A stretch of DNA of 38,771 nucleotides from an uncultured Pelagibacteraceae bacterium (GTDB lineage: Bacteria; Pseudomonadota; Alphaproteobacteria; Pelagibacterales; Pelagibacteraceae), in the NCBI GenBank assembly GCA_902619665.1, contig CACNFB010000009.1, positions 1 through 38,771 on the forward strand, read 5' to 3'. The notes under the pieces are model-generated. The model saw nothing but the letters and a program-made list of their open reading frames with translations. It was not told the DNA's origin and made no database searches. The position numbers and the translations under genes were made by a program. Each line of letters starts with the position of its first letter. The first letter of the stretch is position 1. Of this stretch, positions 1-7,407 are shown piece after piece.

Positions 1-669
1 AACTCCCGCATAAAGAATTTCATATTTTTCAGATAGTATTTTTTGAATGTTTATTTCCTCAACATAGAGACTAATTAACAAAGATAGTACAGATACAATA
101 AAAGTTTGCACTAAACCAACAGTAATTGGGAGCTCAAAACTTTTTACGAGTTCACCTATAAAAATAATATGTAGAGCCCAAAAAAATGCACAAAAAATAA
201 CTAACATGTCTCCTTTTCTAACAGTAGCATCATAAAAATTAGTCAATAAATACCCACCGATTACACATAAAACTACAGAGGGATAAACACTCCAATGAAC
301 TTTTTTTTTAAATAAAAAAAGAACTATAAAAGGAACCATTGGAACATAAAAAATTGTAAAAAATGCTGCATTAGCAATATCTGTGTATAATAGAGCAACT
401 TGTTGCAAAGCAGTTCCTAAAAAGAGAAAAATACCAATTGAAAAAGATAAATACACAAATTTTTTTTTGTCTTTATTAAATTCGGATGCAAAATTTTTTT
501 TCTCTATCAATAAAAAAATAGGTAATAAAGCAAAGAAGCCAACCATAAATCTTACACCATTAAAAGTGTAAGGCCCTATGTTGTCCATACCTGTGTCTTG
601 TGCAATAAAAGTTGTTCCCCAAATAAAACAACAAAGTAGTGCACTTGCTAAAGAAGCTTTTTTTGTCAT
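1..669 (-). CDS. EamA/DMT-family membrane transporter, 3' end missing (window edge)
   Basis: The reading frame opens with ATG at 669 and stays open to base 1, so only the first 223 codons are present. The N-terminus (MTKKASLASALLCCFIWGTT) is the typical first helix of the drug/metabolite transporter superfamily, where a small-residue helix ends in a W-G-x-T/S motif. It is followed by a repeated pattern of hydrophobic helices with short basic loops, at least six of them in the visible part. These proteins sit in the inner membrane and move small metabolites or amino acids; the substrate cannot be read from sequence. It is oriented like the PDH genes, and its start lies 4 bp after the E2 stop codon, so it may be the last gene of that transcription unit. 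The family call is good; the function is open. Confidence 0.8.
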   Translation of the reverse strand, partial: MTKKASLASALLCCFIWGTTFIAQDTGMDNIGPYTFNGVRFMVGFFALLPIFLLIEKKNFASEFNKDKKKFVYLSFSIGIFLFLGTALQQVALLYTDIANAAFFTIFYVPMVPFIVLFLFKKKVHWSVYPSVVLCVIGGYLLTNFYDATVRKGDMLVIFCAFFWALHIIFIGELVKSFELPITVGLVQTFIVSVLSLLISLYVEEINIQKILSEKYEILYAGV

Positions 670-673
670 TTAA

Positions 674-1570
674 TTATAGTGATAATTTATAAGCAAAATT
701 TTGCCCAAGGTTGTCTTTTAATTCGTTACAAAACCTTGCTGCATCCGCACCATTAACTACTCTATGATCATAAGACAAAGATAATGGAAGCATTAAATTT
801 TTATTTCGTTCTACTATTTTGCCAATACCCAATATTGCAACTTCAGGAGGGTTGATAATCGGTGTAAAAAAAGTCCCACCAATACCTCCTAAACTTGTAA
901 TTGTCATGGAGCCCCCAAAAAATTCTTTTTTATCAATTTTTAAATTTCTACATTTTTCACTTATATCCTTAAGTTCAATTGATAAATCTTCTATTTTTTT
1001 GCTATCTGCATTTCTTATTTTTGGTACCATTAGACCATGTTCTGTATCAACTGCTATTCCTATATGAAAATATTTTTTTAATATAAGTTCGTAGTTTTCT
1101 TCATCCTTAATAGAGCAATTAAAATGTGGAAATTTTTTTAAACTATTCACCAGAGCTTTAATAATAAAAGCTAAAGGCGTTATTTTTTTCTTTTCACCGG
1201 TAAAATTATCCTTCAAATTTTTTCTAAAACTTTCAAGTTCAGTAACATCAGCTTCGTCATGGTGAGTTACATGTGGAATCGTTCGCCAGGATTCAGATAA
1301 ATTTGGTGCTGCCAACCTCTTTATACGTGGCATTTGTGTTATTTCTATTTCGCCAAACTCACTATGATCAAACTCTAATTTCTTTTTTTCATCTTTTATT
1401 GATTTCTTTGGAGTGTTTTCTTGTTGTTTAATTTGATTTTTTATAAAATTTCGAACATCGTCCTCTGTAATCCTGCCATTTCTTTCCGACCCTTTTAATT
1501 GAGAAATGTCTGCTCCAAGTTGCCTTGCAAACTTTCTTACCTTTGGACTCGCATGTATAATTTGGTTCAT
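674..1570 (-). CDS. aceF: Pyruvate dehydrogenase E2 (dihydrolipoyl acetyltransferase) without a lipoyl domain
   Basis: This is the acetyltransferase core of the pyruvate dehydrogenase complex, which moves the acetyl group from lipoate to CoA. At 298 residues it is much shorter than a usual E2. Residues about 8-45 form a peripheral-subunit-binding domain (VRKFARQLGADISQL, then GRITEDDV), which holds E1/E3. The rest, from about residue 70, is the 2-oxoacid acyltransferase catalytic domain with TSLGGIGGTFFTPIINPPEV and the active-site block DHRVVNGADAARF. The Asn in H-x3-N-G replaces the more common Asp but is also known in Azotobacter-type E2p, so it is not a defect. No lipoyl domain precedes the binding domain; that domain is on the upstream E1. 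The start is 2 bp after the E1 stop, so the two are surely co-translated. Confidence 0.93.
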   Translation of the reverse strand: MNQIIHASPKVRKFARQLGADISQLKGSERNGRITEDDVRNFIKNQIKQQENTPKKSIKDEKKKLEFDHSEFGEIEITQMPRIKRLAAPNLSESWRTIPHVTHHDEADVTELESFRKNLKDNFTGEKKKITPLAFIIKALVNSLKKFPHFNCSIKDEENYELILKKYFHIGIAVDTEHGLMVPKIRNADSKKIEDLSIELKDISEKCRNLKIDKKEFFGGSMTITSLGGIGGTFFTPIINPPEVAILGIGKIVERNKNLMLPLSLSYDHRVVNGADAARFCNELKDNLGQNFAYKLSL

Positions 1571-1572
1571 CT

Positions 1573-4500
1573 TTATAACTTGGTTGGCATTGGTTTATTT
1601 TTATCAATATTGTATTTTTTGATAGCTTCCTCAGCGTATTTTGATGCAATTAATTGCTCTTTTGAAAGAACACTCAAAGCATAAGTAACAATATATTTTT
1701 TATCTACTTCGAAAAAGTTTCTAAGATTTTTTCTTGTATCACTTCTTCCATACCCGTCTGTACCAAGGGAATAAAAGCTCTTGCTTGTATATGGTCTTAT
1801 TTGATCAGATGAAATTCTCATATAGTCTGATGCAGCTAATATAGGTCCTTCAGAATTTTTTAAACATTTTTCTACATACGTTTCCTTAGGTTTCTCATCT
1901 GGATTAAGTAAATTATATCTCTCTATCTCCAAACCATCTTTTCGTAATTCGTTGTAACTTGTCACGCTCCATACATCAGAATCAATTTTATAATCTTTAT
2001 TTAAGATTTCTGATGCCTCTAACATTTCTCTTAATATTGAACCTGATCCTAAAAGTGTGATTTTTGTTTTTTTATTATTATTTATAGATTTTATCTTATA
2101 CATTCCTTTTAAAATTGAATCCTCAATACCTTTTTCATTTGGTATTTCTGGATGTGGGTAATTTTCATTTAATGTTGTTATATAGTAAAAAATATTTTCT
2201 TTGTTTTCATGCATTCTCTTTAAACCATCTCTAAAAATTACAGCTAACTCATATGCAAAAGTAGGGTCATAGGAAACGCAATTTGGTATAGTTGAGGCTA
2301 GTAAATGACTATGTCCGTCTTGGTGTTGCAATCCTTCACCTGCGAGCGTAGTTCTTCCTGATGTTGCTCCGATTAAAAATCCTCTTGCTTGACTATCTCC
2401 AGCAGCCCATGCAAAATCTCCTACTCTTTGAAATCCAAACATTGAGTAAAATAGATAAATAGGGATCATTTCAATATCATGGTTTGAATATGCTGTGCCA
2501 GCTGCTATCCAAGATGACATTGATCCAGCTTCAGTTATACCTTCCTCTAAAACTTGACCTTTTTTATCCTCCCTATAAGAAAATAATTGTTCTGAGTCTA
2601 CTGGCTCATACTTTTGTCCTTCGTGAGCATATATACCGATTTTTTGAAAAAAACCTTCCATTCCAAAAGTTCTTGCTTCATCTGGAATGATAGGAACCAA
2701 TCTTGGCGAAACATTTTTATCTCTTAAAAGATTGGTGAGCATTCTTACTAGTGCCATTGTAGTGGACATTTCTTTTGATCCAGTTGACTTTTTAAGAGCA
2801 TCAAAAATGTCTTTTGGAGGAGTTTTAATTGATTTAGCAAAAGTAGACCTTTCAGGAATATTTCCACCTAGTTTAATTCTTCTATCTTTTAAATATTTAA
2901 TCTCCTCTGAATTTTCGTCTGGTTTATAATATTGAATATTTTTTACTTGCTCATCTGTTAATGGAACATCAAACCTATCCCTATAATACATAAGATCTTT
3001 TACATCTAATTTTTTTTGTTGGTGAGTGGTATTTATACTTTCTCCTGATTTACCCATTCCGTAGCCTTTTATCGTTTTTGCTATAATAACAGTGGGTTTT
3101 CCAACATTGTTAACTGCTTGATGATAAGCTGCATAAACTTTATGTGGGTCATGTCCACCTCTGTTAAGTTTCCAAATATCTTGGTCTGTCATAGCAGACA
3201 CCATATCTTTTAATTCTTTATATTTTCCGAAGAATTTCTCTCTTACATATGATCCGCCCTTAGCTTTAAATGCTTGGTATTCACCATCAACAGCTTCATT
3301 CATCCTTTTTACTAACAGACCTTTTTTGTCATTTGCTAATAGCTGATCCCAGTATGACCCCCAAATTACCTTAAGCACATTCCAGCCAGCTCCTCTAAAA
3401 ATACCCTCAAGCTCTTGAATAATTTTACCGTTACCTCTTACTGGTCCATCCAGTCTTTGAAGGTTACAGTTTACTACAAAAATTAAATTATCTAATTTTT
3501 CTCTAGCAGCTAATCCTATAGCTCCTAAAGACTCAGGTTCATCCATTTCTCCATCACCTAAGAAAGCCCAAACCTTTCTACCTTCATCTTTAATGAGGCC
3601 TCGATTGATTAAGTATTTCATAAATCTTGCTTGATAAATTGCAAGCATAGGACCTAACCCCATTGATACGGTTGGAAACTGCCAATACTCTGGCATCAAC
3701 CATGGATGTGGATAAGATGACAGTCCACCCGGTTTAACTTCTTGTCTGAAATTATCTAATTGTTTTTCTGTTAATCTTCCTTCAAGATAAGATCTTGCAT
3801 AAATTCCTGGCGCACTATGACCCTGAAAATATATCAAATCTCCACCAAATTTATTATTTTTTGCTCTCCAAAAATGGTTCATTCCAACATCGTATAAAGT
3901 TGCGGCTGAAGCGAAAGTTCCAATGTGTCCACCTAATTCTGGGTTTTTTTTATTAGCTCTTACGACCATGGCAGCTGCGTTCCATCTAATTAGAGATCTG
4001 ATTTTTCGCTCTATATTTTGATCGCCTGGTAATTTTTTCTCTTCCTCAGGGGGTATTGTATTAATGTACGGAGTATTTCTAGACATTACTAATCCAGAAC
4101 CCTCTCTGTATGAATGCTCTATTAATTGTCTAATTATATATTGTGCTCGTTCTTTACCATCGCTATTAAGTACTGCCGATAATGACTCAAGCCACTCTTT
4201 GGTCTCACTAGGATCTATATCATTTGTATCTGAGACAATCTCAATTTTTGAATTTTCTAGTTTGGAAGTTTTTTTAGTCTCAGAAACTTCTTGTCTGATA
4301 ATTTTTGGTTCATCAATTTTTTGTATTTTTTCTGCATCACTTATAATTTTTTCTGTATCTTTTGGTATTTCCGTCTCTTTTTTAACTTCCTTAACTTTAA
4401 CGTTTTCTTCACTTTCTCCTTCTACAGAAATTGAAATTAATTTATCACCTTTTGAAACTTTATCTCCTATCTTGACTGATATGCTTTCTACAATACCTTC

Positions 4501-4653
4501 CTCAGTTGATGGCACTTCAACACTAGATTTATCACTTTCTAAAGTTACTATTGGATCGTTAATAGAAATTTTTTGGCCTTGTTTTACTAACAGCTCTATA
4601 ATTTCAACGTTTTCAAAATCACCGATATCAGGTACTAAAAGATCTTTTTTCAT
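1573..4653 (-). CDS. aceE: Pyruvate dehydrogenase E1 (AceE, homodimeric type) with N-terminal lipoyl domain
   Basis: This thiamine-diphosphate E1 decarboxylates pyruvate and reductively acetylates lipoate. It has 1026 residues against about 890 for E. coli AceE. The extra length is an N-terminal lipoyl domain (residues 1-75, lipoyl lysine K42 in the motif DKSSVEVPS), then a charged Glu/Lys/Thr-rich linker (about 76-150). The E1 body starts near 150 and carries GHIGTFASAATLYDVGMNHF, the ThDP motif GDGEMDEPESLGAIG through VVNCNLQRLDGP, and the transketolase-like EEGITEAGSMSSW. The downstream E2 lacks any lipoyl domain, so this seems to be the only swinging arm encoded here. Lipoyl domains on E1-beta are known in some alphaproteobacteria (Zymomonas, Sinorhizobium PdhB), but this is the AceE architecture. 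No E3 (lpd) gene is in the window. Confidence 0.95.
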   Translation of the reverse strand: MKKDLLVPDIGDFENVEIIELLVKQGQKISINDPIVTLESDKSSVEVPSTEEGIVESISVKIGDKVSKGDKLISISVEGESEENVKVKEVKKETEIPKDTEKIISDAEKIQKIDEPKIIRQEVSETKKTSKLENSKIEIVSDTNDIDPSETKEWLESLSAVLNSDGKERAQYIIRQLIEHSYREGSGLVMSRNTPYINTIPPEEEKKLPGDQNIERKIRSLIRWNAAAMVVRANKKNPELGGHIGTFASAATLYDVGMNHFWRAKNNKFGGDLIYFQGHSAPGIYARSYLEGRLTEKQLDNFRQEVKPGGLSSYPHPWLMPEYWQFPTVSMGLGPMLAIYQARFMKYLINRGLIKDEGRKVWAFLGDGEMDEPESLGAIGLAAREKLDNLIFVVNCNLQRLDGPVRGNGKIIQELEGIFRGAGWNVLKVIWGSYWDQLLANDKKGLLVKRMNEAVDGEYQAFKAKGGSYVREKFFGKYKELKDMVSAMTDQDIWKLNRGGHDPHKVYAAYHQAVNNVGKPTVIIAKTIKGYGMGKSGESINTTHQQKKLDVKDLMYYRDRFDVPLTDEQVKNIQYYKPDENSEEIKYLKDRRIKLGGNIPERSTFAKSIKTPPKDIFDALKKSTGSKEMSTTMALVRMLTNLLRDKNVSPRLVPIIPDEARTFGMEGFFQKIGIYAHEGQKYEPVDSEQLFSYREDKKGQVLEEGITEAGSMSSWIAAGTAYSNHDIEMIPIYLFYSMFGFQRVGDFAWAAGDSQARGFLIGATSGRTTLAGEGLQHQDGHSHLLASTIPNCVSYDPTFAYELAVIFRDGLKRMHENKENIFYYITTLNENYPHPEIPNEKGIEDSILKGMYKIKSINNNKKTKITLLGSGSILREMLEASEILNKDYKIDSDVWSVTSYNELRKDGLEIERYNLLNPDEKPKETYVEKCLKNSEGPILAASDYMRISSDQIRPYTSKSFYSLGTDGYGRSDTRKNLRNFFEVDKKYIVTYALSVLSKEQLIASKYAEEAIKKYNIDKNKPMPTKL

Positions 4654-4721
4654 TATTTGAAGCTATATTTATAACATATTTATATCTTTTTTTTGACATC
4701 CTTAAATATGAAAGTATTTAA

Positions 4722-4838
4722 ATGATTAATTTATTAAAAAAATTATTACTAAAAAGAGATAATAGCAAAAAATTTGATGCAAAAGTATGGATACAATTGG
4801 CGCTTTTAAATAAGAATTTAAAATCTTTAAAATATTAA
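4722..4838 (+). CDS. Possible 38-residue basic small protein
   Basis: A short frame starting at ATG 4722 lies divergent from aceE and ends in TAA overlapping the convergent thiolase stop by a few bases. The predicted peptide begins MINLLKKLLLKRDNSKK and continues with a W/Q-containing amphipathic stretch, so it is not pure low-complexity read-through. Its stop codon sharing bases with the next convergent gene matches the packing used by real gene pairs elsewhere in this window. There is no clear Shine-Dalgarno sequence and I recognise no family. It could equally be a chance frame in the 181-bp gap between aceE and the thiolase gene. Confidence 0.3.
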   Translation: MINLLKKLLLKRDNSKKFDAKVWIQLALLNKNLKSLKY

Positions 4839-5941
4839 TCGCGAGCAATACACATAGAGATACCCATACCACCGCCTATACAAAGAGTAGCTAAACCTTT
4901 TTTATTATCTCTTTTAATCATCTCATGAATTAATGTGACTATCAATCTTGCACCTGACGCTCCAATTGGATGCCCTATAGCAATTGCACCTCCATTAACA
5001 TTTAGTTTTTCTTTAGGAACTTTTAGCTCTTTAATAACTGCAAGTGTCTGTGCAGCAAAAGCTTCATTGCACTCTATTAAATCTAAATCATTTATACTCC
5101 AACCAGCAATTTCAAGAGCTTTTGCAGAGGACGGAATGGGCCCCAAACCCATTAAAGTTGGATCAACCCCACAAGTAGCCCAAGAAACAATTTTTGCTTG
5201 GATATCTAAATTTTTTTTCTCAGCTAAATCTCTTGTGGTGAGTAAAACACCTGCTGCACCATCGTTTATACCAGATGAATTACCAGCAGTAACAGTACCA
5301 TCTTTTTTAAAAGCAGGTTTTAACTTTTTAAGACTTTCTATATTTAAATTAAACCTTGGGTGTTCATCTTGATTATTATCAATTATTTCACTTAAAAATT
5401 TTTTACTTTTGATTGAATTTTCTGTTTTAGATTGTGAGTCTAGAGCAAAATGATCTTGTTCATCTCTTGAAATATTAAATTTCTCTGCAACATTTTCTGC
5501 AGTAACACCCATGTGGTAATTGTTAAAAGCATCTATTAAACCATTTGTTAACATTTCTTTCTCGTCCGAATTTGACATGCTTTCTTGCCCACCAGCAATA
5601 ACAAATTTTGATGAGCCCATACCAATTGACTGGTATCCTAAAACAATAGCTCTTAGTCCTGATCCACAAACTTGATTAATATTAAAAGCAGTTTTCTCTT
5701 TGGGGATTCCAGATTTTATTAAGGCTTGTCTTGCAGGATTTTGTCCACCTAAGCTTGGTAAAACTTGGCCAAGTATGACTTCATCTATCTCTAACGGATC
5801 TACGTTGGTTTTTTTTAAAATACCCTTTATAACAATTGAGCCTAATTCATGAGCCTGCAGTTTCTTGTGAATGCCACCAAATTTGCCCACTGATGTTCTC
5901 AAAGCAGATGTTAAAACTATATCTTTAGAATTTTTTGACAT
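4835..5941 (-). CDS. Acetyl-CoA C-acetyltransferase (thiolase), loop-shortened
   Basis: This is a thiolase of the AtoB/PhaA type: it condenses two acetyl-CoA to acetoacetyl-CoA or cleaves 3-ketoacyl-CoA. Seen: the nucleophile C92 in NINQVCGSGLRA, the GGQESMS motif, YHMG, the NEAFAAQ block, GHPIGASGAR, and the second catalytic cysteine in CIGGGMG near the C-terminus. At 368 residues it is about 24 shorter than the roughly 392 of classical biosynthetic thiolases. By eye most of the loss is two loops: about 16 residues between ESMS and the GL-x-DAF segment, the region that forms the tetramerisation loop in Zoogloea thiolase, and about 11 residues before the KLKPAF segment. Catalytic residues are intact. 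Its physiological direction cannot be read here; it stands alone with no phaB-like neighbour. Confidence 0.92.
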   Translation of the reverse strand: MSKNSKDIVLTSALRTSVGKFGGIHKKLQAHELGSIVIKGILKKTNVDPLEIDEVILGQVLPSLGGQNPARQALIKSGIPKEKTAFNINQVCGSGLRAIVLGYQSIGMGSSKFVIAGGQESMSNSDEKEMLTNGLIDAFNNYHMGVTAENVAEKFNISRDEQDHFALDSQSKTENSIKSKKFLSEIIDNNQDEHPRFNLNIESLKKLKPAFKKDGTVTAGNSSGINDGAAGVLLTTRDLAEKKNLDIQAKIVSWATCGVDPTLMGLGPIPSSAKALEIAGWSINDLDLIECNEAFAAQTLAVIKELKVPKEKLNVNGGAIAIGHPIGASGARLIVTLIHEMIKRDNKKGLATLCIGGGMGISMCIARD

Positions 5942-6006
5942 TACGATAGAATAAACTTAAATTTAAAAATTACATTAAAATATAGATGATTTATGTTATT
6001 TTATTA

Positions 6007-6083
6007 GCGCCTGTAGCTCAATTGGATAGAGCGCTTGGCTACGGACCAGGAGGTTCTGGGTTCGACTCCTAGCAGGCGCACCA
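6007..6083 (+). tRNA. tRNA-Arg (anticodon ACG)
   Basis: A full cloverleaf can be folded: acceptor GCGCCTG paired with CAGGCGC, D arm GCTC/GAGC, anticodon stem CTTGG/CCAGG around loop CTACGGA (anticodon ACG), and T arm CTGGG/CCTAG with loop TTCGACT. The discriminator base is A at 6080 and the CCA end is encoded at 6081-6083. A34 would be edited to inosine by TadA to read CGU/CGC/CGA codons, as in most bacteria. The gene lies in a short gap between the divergent thiolase gene and a possible mini membrane peptide. Confidence 0.96.
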
Positions 6084-6088
6084 ATTAT

Positions 6089-6172
6089 ATGAAAATTTCC
6101 TTACAGAAAAGTGTAATAGTTTTTTTTGCAATTGTATTTTTATTTTTGTTGTTACTAACTGTAATTCTTTAA
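6089..6172 (+). CDS. Possible 27-residue single-helix membrane peptide
   Basis: ATG at 6089, 5 bp after the tRNA-Arg CCA end, opens a 27-codon frame. It encodes MKISLQKS followed by a continuous run of about 19 Val/Ile/Phe/Leu/Ala/Thr residues, i.e. a single transmembrane helix with a short basic cytoplasmic head. It ends 6 bp before the thioesterase start. Single-helix peptides of this kind are common in compact alphaproteobacterial genomes, but T-rich DNA also produces such frames by chance and there is no clear ribosome-binding site. The function is unknown. Confidence 0.3.
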   Translation: MKISLQKSVIVFFAIVFLFLLLLTVIL

Positions 6173-6178
6173 TTATAT

Positions 6179-6580
6179 ATGAAACAAGATTTTGAACAAA
6201 TTAGTAGAGTATCTGGATTTATGCACCACAATGGTGGTTTTTATTTTAGAGAAATTTCTGAAAATGAATATGAATTTAAAGCCACAATTAAGGAGTTTCA
6301 TTTAAATAAACGAGAAATTACACATGGTGGTTTTATTTGCTCATTGATAGACGCTGGAGCAGGAACTGCTGTGCATAGAACAACTAATCAAAAATCTTGT
6401 GTGACCGTATCGCTTGATATCAAATTTATAGCGCCATCAAGAAAAGAGGATGAGTTGATAGGAAATGTACAAATACTAAAAAAAACTAAAAGTATGGTAT
6501 TTGTTAATTGTAACTTAAAAAAAAAAGATCAATTAATTGCATCAGCAACAGGGGTTTGGAAAGTGATTAAGAAAATATGA
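6179..6580 (+). CDS. PaaI-type hotdog-fold acyl-CoA thioesterase
   Basis: A 133-residue single-domain hotdog thioesterase that probably hydrolyses an acyl- or aryl-CoA to free CoA. The family signature is HGGFICSLIDAGAG with H49-G-G and the catalytic acidic D58, followed by the central strand containing SLDIKFIAPS and the C-terminal strand with ASATGVWKV. Length matches the PaaI/YbgC-like group. Its stop overlaps the start of the racemase gene by 4 bases (ATGA), so the two are translationally coupled. Substrate unknown; a general proofreading or CoA-salvage role is as likely as phenylacetate degradation, for which no other gene is present. Confidence 0.85.
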   Translation: MKQDFEQISRVSGFMHHNGGFYFREISENEYEFKATIKEFHLNKREITHGGFICSLIDAGAGTAVHRTTNQKSCVTVSLDIKFIAPSRKEDELIGNVQILKKTKSMVFVNCNLKKKDQLIASATGVWKVIKKI

Positions 6581-7281
6581 TTGGTATTTTAGGTGGTATG
6601 GGAACCCAAGCAGGATTAGATTTTTGTAATAAAATTGCAGTTTTAAATAGAGGCAAGAAAGATCAACAATATCCTAAATTTATATTATATAACAAATCTG
6701 ATACTCCAAAAAGACCTGAGAATTTAAAAAAATATTTTAATGTTCTTGACGAGCTTGTTAAAGGTTGTCGGCTACTTCAGAAAAATAATTGTAAGTTTAT
6801 TGTTATGCCATGTAACACAGCACATTACTGGTATAATGATTTACAAAGAAAAATAAAAATTCCAATAATTAGTATGCCTAAAGAAGTTTATCTTCATACT
6901 AAGAAAACATGTAAAAAAAATTGTAAAATTGGATTATTAGCAACCGAAGCCACTATAAATACAAAGATTTATCATAACTATTTAACTAGAAATTTTGAAT
7001 TAGTTACACCAACTAAAAATTTACAAAAAAAATGCGTCAATAAAGCTATTCAGTTAGTTAAATCTGGCAAGGTTAAAGAAGCTGAAAAAATCATTGGTCC
7101 TGCTGTAAGATATTTAATTAAAATCAGGTGTAAAAAAATTATTCTCGGATGTACAGAAATACCAATTGCAATTTTTGCTTATAAGTCTTTCAAAAAAGCT
7201 AAGAAATCAAAAATATTTATAGACCCTAATTTGTTATTAGCAAACGTATGTATGAGAAAATATAAATGTATTAGAATTTAG
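6577..7281 (+). CDS. Aspartate/glutamate racemase family protein
   Basis: A 234-residue cofactor-independent amino-acid racemase of the RacD/YgeA group. The N-terminus MIGILGGMGTQAG is the family's glycine-rich opening, and the two catalytic cysteines are both present: C79 in MPCNTAH and C192 in LGCTEIP. Both acid/base cysteines being intact suggests an active racemase converting L- to D-aspartate, or a related amino acid. The gene starts inside the stop codon of the thioesterase gene (ATGA overlap). MurI-type glutamate racemase is less likely because the opening motif is GGMGT with an extended loop, but the exact amino acid cannot be decided. Confidence 0.85.
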   Translation: MIGILGGMGTQAGLDFCNKIAVLNRGKKDQQYPKFILYNKSDTPKRPENLKKYFNVLDELVKGCRLLQKNNCKFIVMPCNTAHYWYNDLQRKIKIPIISMPKEVYLHTKKTCKKNCKIGLLATEATINTKIYHNYLTRNFELVTPTKNLQKKCVNKAIQLVKSGKVKEAEKIIGPAVRYLIKIRCKKIILGCTEIPIAIFAYKSFKKAKKSKIFIDPNLLLANVCMRKYKCIRI

Positions 7282-7297
7282 ATTTAATTTAAAATAT

Positions 7298-7375
7298 ATG
7301 AAAATGAGAACTTTTTTTTCTTCGATTCGGTCATGTTTTAGACCATTTTTGTTCTTGATGGGTAACAAGATATAG
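7298..7375 (+). other. Intergenic leader with a 25-codon frame before the helicase gene
   Basis: The 126 bp between the racemase and helicase genes holds a short frame from ATG 7298 to TAG 7373-7375. It uses codons rare in its surroundings (TCG, CGG, TGT) and is less AT-rich than the flanks. A short GGTC/GACC pairing lies at its centre. It might be a leader peptide or a structured 5' leader of the helicase mRNA, or simply spacer. There is no ribosome-binding site or terminator-like hairpin to decide. Confidence 0.2.
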
Positions 7376-7407
7376 TAGGTAAAAATTTTGACACACAAAT
7401 AATAGAA

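Noticed and set aside
720..790. Asn for Asp in the E2 active-site motif as a defect
   Set aside because: The same H-x3-N-G is present in the well-studied Azotobacter vinelandii E2p.
4064..4660. Long open frame on the plus strand opposite aceE
   Set aside because: It is antisense to the lipoyl-linker coding region, is Ser/Phe/Ile-rich as expected of a complement of Glu/Lys codons, and has no family features.
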